Positions 33,995-42,635 of a stretch of DNA of 54,388 nt are shown one piece after another (the first letter of the stretch is position 1; each line of letters opens with the position of its first letter). The notes under the pieces are model-generated. The model did no database searches. It worked only from the letters and a program-made list of their open reading frames with translations, and was not told the DNA's origin. Both the position numbers and the translations under genes were made by a program. Source of the stretch: Bacteriovoracaceae bacterium (lineage in GTDB: Bacteria > Bdellovibrionota > Bacteriovoracia > Bacteriovoracales > Bacteriovoracaceae); assembly GCA_020630335.1 (NCBI GenBank), contig JAHDBN010000009.1, forward strand, positions 28,836-83,223, given 5' to 3'.

Positions 33995-34860
33995 TAATTT
34001 ATGGCCTTTTTAAATATTCTTTTTCCTTGGTTGTAGATAGCAAGTAATTCTTCATCAATTGTAGGAAAAGAAAAAATTGGTAAGAGTACTTCTTCTTTCC
34101 CATTCATCACCTTCATCCCAATAACATAATGGCTAAATGCTTTGTTTTCATAAAAGTTTGTTTTAAACATTGTATGAATGGTGTATCCATCAACTATTTC
34201 TTCATAAATTTCATCAGGGTCATCAAGAGTCTTCTTAATAAACTGCTCATAGAGTGGAAAAGTTTCAAAACTAATATCCGTTTCTTTTCTATGAACTAAC
34301 ATCTGAGCAAAGCATTCATTTTTCCTTACAGCAATTTCATCTAAAATTTCTTGGGGTAAAACAAATTGTTCTTTTTGATAACCTTTCTCTCCTTCTTCTA
34401 AACCTTTAACTTTCTTACCAAGTTTATAAGAATTTATTAGATCAGTTGAACTTGTGAAAAAAGAATGAAAAATAAATGATGGCTTCTCATTAAACATCTT
34501 ACAAATTGTAATATTTGTAAGAATGCTATCTTCATAAGGATAACTTTTTAATAAGTAGTAGTATTTTTCATTTATTGGGTTTGAGTCTTCCCAAATTTCA
34601 TCAGGATCAAGCAAACTCTCTTGCCTATAATTTCTGAGAGTATCTTCATCAACAGAATGAATTTCAAATATTTGAAACTCTCTTCTCAATTCTTTTTCTT
34701 GCTCTTGGAAATCATGTATTTCATTTTGATAAAATTTTTCTACACATTTCTCTGAGCAAAAACTCTGAGGTCTAGAATTATCTATAATAAATGACTTTTG
34801 AATGTCGCTTATAAGCGTTTTGCACTCTAAACAATAAGTTTTATATCTCGATATATTCAT
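33994..34860 (-). CDS. Cytoplasmic protein with N-terminal zinc-binding motif
   Basis: 288 residues, no signal peptide. Residues 10-39 carry CLEC and, 22 residues later, CSEKC: a treble-clef/TRASH-like zinc-binding set. The remainder is acidic, rich in Tyr, Phe and Glu, with no recognised domain. Such motifs occur in metal-sensing or protein-interaction modules. First gene of a three-gene minus operon with maf and the small secreted protein. Confidence 0.62.
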   Translation of the reverse strand: MNISRYKTYCLECKTLISDIQKSFIIDNSRPQSFCSEKCVEKFYQNEIHDFQEQEKELRREFQIFEIHSVDEDTLRNYRQESLLDPDEIWEDSNPINEKYYYLLKSYPYEDSILTNITICKMFNEKPSFIFHSFFTSSTDLINSYKLGKKVKGLEEGEKGYQKEQFVLPQEILDEIAVRKNECFAQMLVHRKETDISFETFPLYEQFIKKTLDDPDEIYEEIVDGYTIHTMFKTNFYENKAFSHYVIGMKVMNGKEEVLLPIFSFPTIDEELLAIYNQGKRIFKKAIN

Positions 34861-34946
34861 TCACTCAGCTTTGAAAATCTTTCCTCAACTTGTTCTCTAA
34901 GTATTAGTCATTAAAATTATAACATAACTCATCAAAGGAAGTCTTT

Positions 34947-35231
34947 TTGAAAGATCTAGATTATTACATAGAACTTGGTACTCAAGGAATTTATCCTTTA
35001 TTCTTTAAGGAGTGGATTGATGAGTTGGATTTGTCAGCATTAAATAAAAAGTCTGATCTTGATAAAGAACTTTTAATTGAACATTTTAAGAAGTTAAGCT
35101 CTCATTCGAATATAGATAAAAAGAAAATTGCTTTAAGTGCTCTTGATAAAGATGAACGCTCAGATCTCATTCTTTCATTTTTCAAAGAAATTGATAGACT
35201 TCTATCTGAAAGTGAATTTAACTCTCATTAA
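34947..35231 (+). CDS. Small acidic cytoplasmic protein of unknown function
   Basis: 94 residues from a TTG start with AAAGGAAG about 6 bases upstream. No signal peptide or membrane segment. Helical, charged (DLDYYIELG, then a Lys/Asp-rich region). The App1-like gene follows with no gap at all (stop ends 35231, start 35232), so they are surely translated together. No family recognised. Confidence 0.6.
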   Translation: MKDLDYYIELGTQGIYPLFFKEWIDELDLSALNKKSDLDKELLIEHFKKLSSHSNIDKKKIALSALDKDERSDLILSFFKEIDRLLSESEFNSH

Positions 35232-36317
35232 GTGAAATTTTTACCAAAACCGAGAGTTAGAAATATTATTGTCATTAAAAACACCGATGAAATAGCTGTA
35301 AAGCTTTCCATAACTATTGATAACTCTCCTTATGTCCAAGATCTCGCAACTAAAGATATTAGAACAGCTACGGCTCCCTATCAAAACTTTCATTTTTTTT
35401 CGAGAACAAGGTTTAAAATTAAAGTCTTATGCCTAGATAACAAATCTGAGGTTCTTTCTCAAAGAGAATTTAATACTGATAAATACTCTAATGTGAGTTT
35501 TAAAATACCTCGTTTTTATAATGATCAAGAAGTGAGTAATATACAAATTTTTGAAATAAAATTTAATAAAGGAGTTGATGTTTTACTCGGAAGTTTCATT
35601 CCAATAAATCTCTTAGACCCCAAAAAAATTATTATTTCTGATTTTGATAAAACTCTAGTTGATACAAAGTATTCAAATCTAAAAGAAGTCTTTCATTCTT
35701 TGAGTAAACCCATTTCTTTTTTCCCAACAGTCAAAGAAGGCCTAGGGATATTAAAGCAAGCAATTAAAAGAGATTATGTTCCATTTATACTCTCAGCTTC
35801 TCCTCACTTTTATGAAAAACCATTTAGAGATTGGCTTTATCAAAATCAAGTATTCACAAGTAGTATTTTCTTAAAAGACTACAGGAAAGTACTTTCCCCT
35901 TTTGATTCAGAGCTCACTCCTAAAGATCTAAAAGTACAAGGTTATTACAAACTTCAAGAATTAATCAGTATTTTACTCATGACCAATATTCCAGATAGTT
36001 GTATCTTAATTGGTGATGGCTTCGAATCAGATCCTATTGTCTATTTGATTATTCGTTCTATATTGATTGAAAAACATGACCCTTGGAGTATTTGGAAGGC
36101 GATAAAAAAATCTCAGAAATTTAAGCTTACTAGAGCGCAGCAATCAAGGCTTTTAACTAGTTTAAATCTTTTATCATCCTTAGCTCAAAAAAAAGAAATC
36201 AAGCTCAAAATCTATATTAGATGCTATGAAAGCAATATTGAAAGTATCCAAAAAAGCCCTACTAATATTGACTTCCTAGACCAACAAAAAGAGAATATTT
36301 TCTACTTTACTGCTTAA
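35232..36317 (+). CDS. App1-like HAD phosphatase (LNS2/DUF2183 type)
   Basis: 361 residues from a GTG. The N-terminal 125 residues look like a beta-sandwich. The phosphatase domain follows: the DxDxT nucleophile motif is SDFDKTLVDT (D137, D139, T141), then ILSASPHFYEKPFRDWL, which matches the App1 SxSPW.L motif, and IGDGFESDPIVY, which matches the IGDSGE.DPEIY motif. App1 of yeast is a phosphatidate phosphatase, so lipid phosphate hydrolysis is a reasonable but unproven role. Translationally coupled to the small gene before it. Confidence 0.78.
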   Translation: MKFLPKPRVRNIIVIKNTDEIAVKLSITIDNSPYVQDLATKDIRTATAPYQNFHFFSRTRFKIKVLCLDNKSEVLSQREFNTDKYSNVSFKIPRFYNDQEVSNIQIFEIKFNKGVDVLLGSFIPINLLDPKKIIISDFDKTLVDTKYSNLKEVFHSLSKPISFFPTVKEGLGILKQAIKRDYVPFILSASPHFYEKPFRDWLYQNQVFTSSIFLKDYRKVLSPFDSELTPKDLKVQGYYKLQELISILLMTNIPDSCILIGDGFESDPIVYLIIRSILIEKHDPWSIWKAIKKSQKFKLTRAQQSRLLTSLNLLSSLAQKKEIKLKIYIRCYESNIESIQKSPTNIDFLDQQKENIFYFTA

Positions 36318-36329
36318 CTAAAACATTGA

Positions 36330-36917
36330 GTGAGAAAACAGATGGGATTAATTTATTTATTTCCAACCAAAGATGATGATCCTGATCACATAGTTGTGAC
36401 TAAAGATTCTCTTCTTTTAAGATCGTATGGACTTCCACCAATTTTTTGGTTTTATCTTATTGCCATACTTACCATATTTTCATTTCTGGTTTTAAATGTA
36501 TGGAATCCTGCTCAAAAAATGCTTAAAATCGGCGCAGGCATTGATATTGTTATAGCTTATTCATTACTAGTGCTCATTTTTATTGCACCTATCATTCTCA
36601 TTGGGTTTTACTTTTATGAGAAAAATCTTAAGATCTCTAAAAACAAACTAAGTATTATTCATAAAGTTTTCTTCCTACCTTGTTTAACGAAAAACTATAT
36701 CTTAAAAAAAGATGATCAGTTTATCGTTGAGCATTTTGTAGATAGCCCTAATATGGCAAGAATCAAAGATGAATCAGCCATGAAGGCTTTTCAAAACCGT
36801 GGCTACTATCAACTTATTTTGAAACAAAATACCAAAAGAGTTTTCATAGATAGACATACAAATCACTCTCAACTCGTAAAAATCAAGAGACTGCTCGACT
36901 CTTTTGCTCAGGTTTAG
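36330..36917 (+). CDS. Membrane protein of unknown function
   Basis: 195 residues from a GTG, or 191 from the ATG at 36342 (MGLIYLFPTKD). Two strong transmembrane segments near residues 38-58 and 75-97 are followed by a cytoplasmic domain of about 95 residues. The layout (two helices plus a small beta-rich tail) resembles PH-like or DUF304-style membrane proteins, but no motif confirms it. It follows the App1-like gene by 12 bases and is likely its operon partner. Confidence 0.6.
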   Translation: MRKQMGLIYLFPTKDDDPDHIVVTKDSLLLRSYGLPPIFWFYLIAILTIFSFLVLNVWNPAQKMLKIGAGIDIVIAYSLLVLIFIAPIILIGFYFYEKNLKISKNKLSIIHKVFFLPCLTKNYILKKDDQFIVEHFVDSPNMARIKDESAMKAFQNRGYYQLILKQNTKRVFIDRHTNHSQLVKIKRLLDSFAQV

Positions 36918-37002
36918 GCAATATAGGCCCTCACTTTATGACATTTCTGCCATCTATTAAAATAGTGAAACGGGATAGATAATCCTAAATGAAGGAATAC
37001 TT

Positions 37003-37386
37003 ATGAGCGATTTTTCAAAAAAATTTATTGAATCACAAAAAATGAGACTTCTTGAAGAGAAACAAAGAATTCAAGAAAACTTTAGAGTCTTCACCAAAGA
37101 ATCGCGAAACAGAAGCAGTGATGAAGCCAAAGAAGATGGTGATATTGCTGAAAGATTTAGAGAAGAAAAAGTTAGTATTAGCTTACGTGAAAAAGATCTC
37201 AGAACCCTTAGAGAGATAGATGTGGCCTTAAGAAAGATGGATGACGGAACTTATGGATATTGTGAAGAGTCAGGAGAACCCATCGAATTAAAACGATTAG
37301 AAAAGAAACCATGGGCGCGATTATCACTTGAACAAGCAGAACTTCTTGAAAAAGAGAGTAACTTTTTTCACAAGAAAGCTATTTAA
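37003..37386 (+). CDS. DksA/TraR-family protein with degenerate zinc site
   Basis: 127 residues. A coiled-coil N-terminal part has an acidic tip (EDGDIAERF near 44-52), followed by the DksA C-terminal globule (DDGTYGYCEESGEPI, then KRLEKKPWARLSLEQAE). Of the four zinc ligand positions only Cys87 remains; the others read Ser90, Ser108 and Gln111. Zinc-independent DksA2-type proteins are known and are active on RNA polymerase. It may modulate transcription with ppGpp through the secondary channel. Good ribosome site (GAAGGA). Confidence 0.87.
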   Translation: MSDFSKKFIESQKMRLLEEKQRIQENFRVFTKESRNRSSDEAKEDGDIAERFREEKVSISLREKDLRTLREIDVALRKMDDGTYGYCEESGEPIELKRLEKKPWARLSLEQAELLEKESNFFHKKAI

Positions 37387-37433
37387 ATAAAAAACTATCA
37401 AACATTCTTTCTTACAAAAACTTTCACATGATG

Positions 37434-37446
37434 TGTCAAAGTGACA
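37434..37446. promoter_or_regulatory. Short inverted repeat upstream of the second DksA-type gene
   Basis: TGTCA (37434-37438) and TGACA (37442-37446) with a 3-base centre, about 43 bases upstream of the predicted -35. It could be an operator half-site pair. No regulator can be named. Confidence 0.3.
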
Positions 37447-37488
37447 AAATTTCTAAATAATTTGAATGAAATCGTTAGAGTAAAAATC

Positions 37489-37517
37489 TTGAAAGAAATT
37501 CATTTAGCTTATCTAAT
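37489..37517 (+). promoter_or_regulatory. Predicted promoter of the second DksA-type gene
   Basis: The -35 TTGAAA (37489-37494), a 17-base spacer and TCTAAT (37512-37517). The predicted start, near 37524, leaves a leader of about 50 bases with AAGGAG before ATG 37574. Each hexamer differs from consensus at one position. Confidence 0.5.
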
Positions 37518-37573
37518 AAGATTACTGAAAATAGATAGCTTGCCTATTGTTTAATTTGAAAGGAGATCGAATT

Positions 37574-38005
37574 ATGGCAAAAAGATTGAATGGACATCTT
37601 AAAAAGACAGATTTAAAAAAATTAAAAAACAGCTTATTAGCGATAGAAGAAAGAATTATAAATAAACAACTCACTAAAAACGTTAACTTTTCTATTATTC
37701 AGAAAAGTGACAATAAAGATGATGTTGATTCAGCTAATAATAATATTCTTATTTCTAATGATTTGAGGTTTTCAAACAGAGAGAGACTTTACTTAAAGAA
37801 GGTTAAGAATGCTCTCAAAATGATTGAAACTGACGAATACGGGATGTGTACTGATTGTGGCTCTCCTATTAATTTTGTAAGACTACAAGCAAGGCCTACG
37901 AGTGAACTCTGCATCTCATGCAAAGAAGAAAATGAAAGAGAAGAAAACCAAAATGCTGGAGGTAGAACTTCCAAGTCATTAGGAAAAACTGTCTCTTTAG
38001 TTTAA
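37574..38005 (+). CDS. DksA/TraR-family zinc-finger protein
   Basis: 143 residues from the ATG at 37574, chosen for its AAGGAG about 8 bases upstream; the frame extends to 37547 without a ribosome site. N-terminal helical region, then a complete C4 zinc finger: C92-x2-C95-x17-C113-x2-C116 (GMCTDCGSPI, then RLQARPTSELCISC). This is the canonical DksA/TraR arrangement. It probably binds RNA polymerase's secondary channel. A Gly/Lys/Ser-rich tail of about 20 residues is unusual. It follows the zinc-less paralogue at 37003 but has its own promoter. It overlaps the convergent U32-like gene by 9 bases. Confidence 0.9.
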   Translation: MAKRLNGHLKKTDLKKLKNSLLAIEERIINKQLTKNVNFSIIQKSDNKDDVDSANNNILISNDLRFSNRERLYLKKVKNALKMIETDEYGMCTDCGSPINFVRLQARPTSELCISCKEENEREENQNAGGRTSKSLGKTVSLV

Positions 38006-39115
38006 ATAGACCTTAGTTTTTGGAGTGATTTTCTTCAAAGACTTAATCAAAAAGATATCTTGATTTTCTGCCGAAGAGATATCATTGAAGGAAAGATCGT
38101 AAAGCTGCTGAATAGTATGATTGATGATTTTTCCTTCAGGATTAATAAAGTATAACTCGTCTTCCTTTTTTACTCTCTTACCCTCAACCCTTACAGCAAT
38201 ATGACTACCTTTTTTATTTTCTAAAACTGTTCCTACAAAATTTTCATCTACCCTATTTAATCTTGTGTTTTTTAATTTTGGAAATAAAACATCCGTTTTA
38301 TTCACAGCTAAATAACCTTGAGTAAACTTTCTGTCCTGTTTCGGGTATCTCTCATTACTATTATCAAGCCAGTCAAAGAATTTCTCAATCCCGTCCTTAG
38401 TAAAAAGAGGATCTATTCGTTTATCAATACTCAAATTTTTAAGTTGTTCATAAATGAACAAATCTTTTAAATGATACATAAAAGTACCATGGAGATTTTC
38501 TAAAATTTCATAACCCTTATGAGGAGACTCTAGAGAGTTAGCTACAACTTGTTTTTCAGTCATTAATGAAGCAGATAACAATTTCCTAGGAGAATAAAAC
38601 AACAAGATTGGTCCATAGCACAATAGTTCTACTCCAATGTTTTCCTTGGTAATTATTTCAATATATTCTTTTATCAAATCTAAAGTTAACTCATAAGAAA
38701 GAATGATTTTTGAAACTACTTCTCCATAATTTTTTAATATTACTTTTATGGCCTCTTTATTATGAAAAGCTGTTTCCAAGATGAGTTGCAATTGATTATG
38801 CCCAAGTTCAATAAGCTGTTCAAAAACGCCAAGGTCTTGGACTCGAATATAATCATAAGAATCTTGATCTATAATTTCAAAAAAACTCATTACTCTGTTG
38901 AAATCTCTTTCACAAATCAAAGCATCATAACAAAGAACTCTTTTGAGATTAAGAGTTTTTGCTAAATGAGAGATCTCATAAAAATCTTCTTTTGAGCAAT
39001 CAAAAGATCGAGACAACTCCCTGCAGCCAATAATAACTTCTTTAATATCTCTTCTATCTGCTAAAAGATTCAAATCTTCTTTGGAGTGAATGCAAATGCT
39101 AAAACTCATGAACAA
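37997..39115 (-). CDS. U32-peptidase-like protein lacking the cluster cysteines
   Basis: 372 residues. The fold family is suggested by TLNLKRVLCYDALICERDF, QDLGVFEQLIELG and VELLCYGPILLFYSPRKLLS. The last is the degenerate counterpart of the HG..CMAYSG.C segment of U32 proteins, without the cluster cysteines. Its start overlaps the stop of the true U32 gene by 10 bases, so the two proteins are probably made in equal amounts and act as a pair. This resembles the TrhP1/TrhP2 (YrrN/YrrO) tandem of Bacillus or UbiU/UbiV. The likely role is in tRNA U34 hydroxylation, as partner subunit (inference). Confidence 0.72.
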   Translation of the reverse strand: MFMSFSICIHSKEDLNLLADRRDIKEVIIGCRELSRSFDCSKEDFYEISHLAKTLNLKRVLCYDALICERDFNRVMSFFEIIDQDSYDYIRVQDLGVFEQLIELGHNQLQLILETAFHNKEAIKVILKNYGEVVSKIILSYELTLDLIKEYIEIITKENIGVELLCYGPILLFYSPRKLLSASLMTEKQVVANSLESPHKGYEILENLHGTFMYHLKDLFIYEQLKNLSIDKRIDPLFTKDGIEKFFDWLDNSNERYPKQDRKFTQGYLAVNKTDVLFPKLKNTRLNRVDENFVGTVLENKKGSHIAVRVEGKRVKKEDELYFINPEGKIINHTIQQLYDLSFNDISSAENQDIFLIKSLKKITPKTKVYLN

Positions 39116-40299
39116 TATCTCACTAGATTATTTTTTTGTACTCCAGGCACATAAGGAATTTTAATAAGTTGATTTGGTCTTGTGTTATCTAGTAAGTCAT
39201 TAGATAGATCTTTGAGTTCATCTAATTGAATTTCTAGGCACCCTTTACTAAAAGTTAAAACTTCAATTTTTGTAGATGATAAAATTTTAGTTTTCGTATC
39301 AACTACAAAGAATTTATCGTGAATCACATCTACAACCGTTCCTAAAATATGATACTTATTATCTTGATGTTCTCTTTCATTAAAAACTGAATGATCTCCA
39401 GCAGGCTTAATAAGACTGCCATCAAAGTAAGATCGATGAGTAAATTTTTCTAACTCTTTATATTGATGATCAAGGAATTCTTTTTCTAACTTACCTGTCT
39501 TTTTAAATTCTTGAACAGACTCACTATATACCTTAGATACTGTTGCCGCATAAAGAGGGCCTTTCATTCGTCCTTCTATTTTCACAGAAGATATACCAGC
39601 TTTAATAAAATCTTCTAAAGCATAAAGTCCATTTAAATCTTTAGAACTCATAAAAAATGACTCTGAATTCTCATCTTCTCCAATCAATTCATATTCAAAT
39701 CTACAGCTATGAGAACAGCCTCCACGATTACTATCTCTGCCTTGAGTAAAATTAGAAATTGTGCAATTTCCAGAATAGGCCATACACATTGATCCATGTA
39801 TAAATAACTCGACTTCAAGTCCTGTGCTCTCTTTAATAAATTTAGCTTCAGCAATAGAAATCTCTCTACCTAAAATAAGTCTAGTCACTCCAAATTTTTT
39901 CCAAAATTTTCCACTACTCGCATTCACACAACTTGCTTGAGTACTAAGGTGGATAGGAATATCCGAATTTGAATTGATAAAGTTCACTACCCCTAGATCT
40001 GATACAATTACAGCATCAACATTTATCTCTTCAAGATAAGAAACAAAGCTCAACAGTCCTTCAAAATCTTTATCGAAGAAAAAAGAATTGATCACAACAT
40101 AAACTCTCTTATTGAGCTTGTGAGCAAAATCTACGCCTTCTCTTAGCTCTTTATTAGTAAAATTATCCGCTGCGGCCCTTAACCCGAATTTTTGTCCTCC
40201 CACATAAACTGCATCAGCTCCATAACTAAGAGCAATCTTTAGTTTATCCAAACTCCCGGCAGGAGCTAAAACTTCTGGAATTTTAAAGGTATTTGCCAT
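39106..40299 (-). CDS. Peptidase U32 family, TrhP/YegQ-type RNA hydroxylation protein
   Basis: 397 residues from the ATG at 40299; a GTG at 40311 adds four residues and neither has a clear ribosome site. N-terminal VLAPAGSLDKLKIALSYG and GADAVYVGG, then HLSTQASCVN, and the cluster region FIHGSMCMAYSGNC with RGGCSHSCRFEYEL. The four cysteines are C172, C179, C195 and C199. Matches E. coli TrhP strongly in this core. Such proteins use an Fe-S centre and prephenate-dependent chemistry to make 5-hydroxyuridine at tRNA position 34; RlhA (23S rRNA) is the alternative. Confidence 0.87.
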   Translation of the reverse strand: MANTFKIPEVLAPAGSLDKLKIALSYGADAVYVGGQKFGLRAAADNFTNKELREGVDFAHKLNKRVYVVINSFFFDKDFEGLLSFVSYLEEINVDAVIVSDLGVVNFINSNSDIPIHLSTQASCVNASSGKFWKKFGVTRLILGREISIAEAKFIKESTGLEVELFIHGSMCMAYSGNCTISNFTQGRDSNRGGCSHSCRFEYELIGEDENSESFFMSSKDLNGLYALEDFIKAGISSVKIEGRMKGPLYAATVSKVYSESVQEFKKTGKLEKEFLDHQYKELEKFTHRSYFDGSLIKPAGDHSVFNEREHQDNKYHILGTVVDVIHDKFFVVDTKTKILSSTKIEVLTFSKGCLEIQLDELKDLSNDLLDNTRPNQLIKIPYVPGVQKNNLVRYCS

Positions 40300-40326
40300 A
40301 TTCGTAAGCACTTTTAATAATTAACT

Positions 40327-41355
40327 ATGAGTAATTTCTCACTTCTTTTTTTTCTCATTCTTTCTAGACTATGCTTCGCGCAATTTCAATCGATTCTTCC
40401 TTATTCACTAGAAAAGATCCCTCAAAGCGAATTTAGCATGGAAAATATCATTATTGGAGATGACTTTGCTCAAGAGCTCTCTAAAGATTGGAGGAAGCTA
40501 GACTTAGAAGTCAGATTTAATAAATATTACTCTTTAACAAGATCCTTAGCACGAACTCAAGAATTAAAAGGTGCAAAAAAGGTGATTTACTTTGGCAACC
40601 ATAATGAACTCACTGAACAGCGTATGGCCCAAGAAGATGTTGATATTTTTCTTGAAAACTATGAGGATTATCATCACTCTTATAAAAAATACGTTTTAAA
40701 ATATCTTCCCTTCCTGAAAACTCTATTTTTTTCAAATTATAAAAATCTAAAAAATATTCCTAGCTCTTTAACTCTGAAAAAAACTCAAATAAAAGAAGTT
40801 TTAAAATATAAAGAAGCTGTTTTAAAGCTTTATAGCTTGGAGTTAAAAAAACTAATAAATATTGCTAAAAAAAAAGAAGTGAAGCTCTTATTTATCACAA
40901 CTCCTATTAACTACAAACAATCTGTTCCTTTAAGCTGCCTTCCTATAAAAGAAGGAAATCTAAATTTTTACAAACGAATGAAAAAATATGAGAATCAAGG
41001 CGCTTTCCCAAAGGCCTATGCCTTATCTAAAGCTCTAAGTCTTAAAGAACATCTTCAAACTGATATTTTGTTTCATCATTCATTAATCGCTGAACATTTA
41101 GGGAAAAAATCAGAAGCCTTGAAACACTTTAGTTTACTTTCAACTAATCACTGCGATCTTCTCGCTCCAGACGAGAATTTTAATAATGTTCTTAGAAAAG
41201 TTGCAAATATCTACGACATTCCACTTTTTGATCTAGCAAAAGAAATTAAAAATCAATACCTCAAAGGAAATATCAAAAGTTTTGATAGAATTCTTTATTC
41301 TAAAAAAATAAGAATTAAACTATTTAAAATTATTAAAAAATTTATAGAAAAGTAG
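40327..41355 (+). CDS. Secreted SGNH-hydrolase-like protein (degenerate)
   Basis: 342 residues with signal peptide MSNFSLLFFLILSRLCFAQ. IIIGDDFAQ near residue 41 resembles the first block (GDS) of SGNH/GDSL hydrolases, with Asp in place of the catalytic Ser. KLLFITTPINYK resembles the third-block strand. A final IPLFDLAKEI region is where the catalytic D-x-x-H would be, but no DxxH is seen. The segment 230-275 (ALSKALSLKEHL..ALKHFSLLS) has TPR-like spacing. It may be an inactive or altered relative; no activity is assigned. Its start is only 27 bases from that of the divergent U32 gene. Confidence 0.5.
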   Translation: MSNFSLLFFLILSRLCFAQFQSILPYSLEKIPQSEFSMENIIIGDDFAQELSKDWRKLDLEVRFNKYYSLTRSLARTQELKGAKKVIYFGNHNELTEQRMAQEDVDIFLENYEDYHHSYKKYVLKYLPFLKTLFFSNYKNLKNIPSSLTLKKTQIKEVLKYKEAVLKLYSLELKKLINIAKKKEVKLLFITTPINYKQSVPLSCLPIKEGNLNFYKRMKKYENQGAFPKAYALSKALSLKEHLQTDILFHHSLIAEHLGKKSEALKHFSLLSTNHCDLLAPDENFNNVLRKVANIYDIPLFDLAKEIKNQYLKGNIKSFDRILYSKKIRIKLFKIIKKFIEK

Positions 41356-41724
41356 TTAATAGATTTTTTTTAGAATTTTCTTGTATCTTTCACCAAGTTC
41401 ATCAAGTTGTTTGATAACTAAACTCATATCTGCATTATCATACTTATCAACCGTCTTTTTGAATCTATCAAAAAGATACAAATCTGTTTTTACCCAGTTG
41501 ACCTCATCTATTCTTCCAAGCCACCAAGGATGCTTGTAAAGTCGTTGCTTAATGACACTCAATTGCCTAGAAATTTCAAAAGGCAATCCATCTTTGCGTT
41601 GATTCATTTCATTAAAAACGACATCTCTAGTATCATATAAAATATTTTTAATATCATACCCACCAAACCACTCTCCTGAAAAAGAAGTCAGTGATATTAA
41701 AGCAATGAAAAGAGCTCGACTCAT
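41356..41724 (-). CDS. Small secreted protein of unknown function
   Basis: 122 residues from the ATG at 41724, where the signal peptide MSRALFIALISLTSFS begins; a TTG at 41751 would add nine residues and has no better ribosome site. The mature protein is Trp-rich (EWFGGYD, HPWWLGRIDEVNW) and helical, without cysteines. No family recognised. Its stop codon directly abuts that of the convergent SGNH-like gene. Confidence 0.58.
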   Translation of the reverse strand: MSRALFIALISLTSFSGEWFGGYDIKNILYDTRDVVFNEMNQRKDGLPFEISRQLSVIKQRLYKHPWWLGRIDEVNWVKTDLYLFDRFKKTVDKYDNADMSLVIKQLDELGERYKKILKKIY

Positions 41725-41778
41725 GCTTAATGATTCGGTAAAAATAGACAAAGACTTAAATTAAACAAAGAGGTACCC

Positions 41779-42576
41779 GTGAATATCACTCAACTACTTG
41801 ATGCAATGTGGAAGGATTATATTGAACTCAATCCTAAGGCTCTTGAGATATACAAACTTTTCAGTGCTGATAATCAAAAAGTGCAAAACGACCATGTAGC
41901 ATTTAGAACATTTAATCATCCAAAGGTTAATATCGATAAATTTGCGAGTGTATTTACAAAACTAGGTTATATAAAAAAAGATAATTACTCTTTTGAGCAA
42001 AAAAAACTTAATGCCTTTCATTACGAACATACCGATCCCACTCTACCTAAAATTTTTGTTAGTGAACTCTTATTAGAAGAATTTTCTAGCTCACTTCAAT
42101 CGACAGTGAATTCGTTATTAGAAAACTTATCAGTTGATGATATTTCAAAAGATAACTTTTGTATTTCTGGAAGACATTGGGATTTAAGTTATAAAACTTA
42201 TAATCAGTTAAAAAAAGAAAGTGAATATGCTGCCTGGCTAAGTGCTTATGGATTTCGAGTGAATCATTTCACTGTTTTCGTAAATGCTTTGACTAAATTC
42301 TCTGATCTCCAAGAACTTAATACATTTATCAAATATCATGGCCATATCCTAAACGACTCAGGCGGAGAGATTAAAGGTTCTGCTCAAGCACTACTGGAAC
42401 AATCTTCGACGGTGGCCTATAACCAGAATGTTCAATTTTCTGACGGTATCTATGAAATACCAGCGTGTTACTATGAATTTGCGAAACGTTATGAATCAGC
42501 CCCTGGAGTATTATTTCAAGGATTCATTGCTAAATCAGCCGATAAAATTTTTGAAAGTACTAACAAAGGTCAATAG
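41779..42576 (+). CDS. DUF1338 / HglS-like 2-oxoacid dioxygenase-decarboxylase
   Basis: 265 residues from a GTG with AAGAGG upstream. The DUF1338 pattern is clear: DHVAFRTF at 38-45 (metal ligand His39 and substrate Arg43), FRVNHFTVFVN near 156 with the second His, and the C-terminal PACYYEFAKRY with a Glu likely to be the third ligand. Family members such as HglS are Fe(II) enzymes that turn 2-oxoadipate into 2-hydroxyglutarate in lysine breakdown. This one is much shorter than HglS (about 460 residues), so its substrate may differ. Confidence 0.82.
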   Translation: MNITQLLDAMWKDYIELNPKALEIYKLFSADNQKVQNDHVAFRTFNHPKVNIDKFASVFTKLGYIKKDNYSFEQKKLNAFHYEHTDPTLPKIFVSELLLEEFSSSLQSTVNSLLENLSVDDISKDNFCISGRHWDLSYKTYNQLKKESEYAAWLSAYGFRVNHFTVFVNALTKFSDLQELNTFIKYHGHILNDSGGEIKGSAQALLEQSSTVAYNQNVQFSDGIYEIPACYYEFAKRYESAPGVLFQGFIAKSADKIFESTNKGQ

Positions 42577-42635
42577 TGGAGTTTTCTTCTTTTCAATCTA
42601 AAAAAAATATTATTTAATAGAGAAAAGGATTTTAC

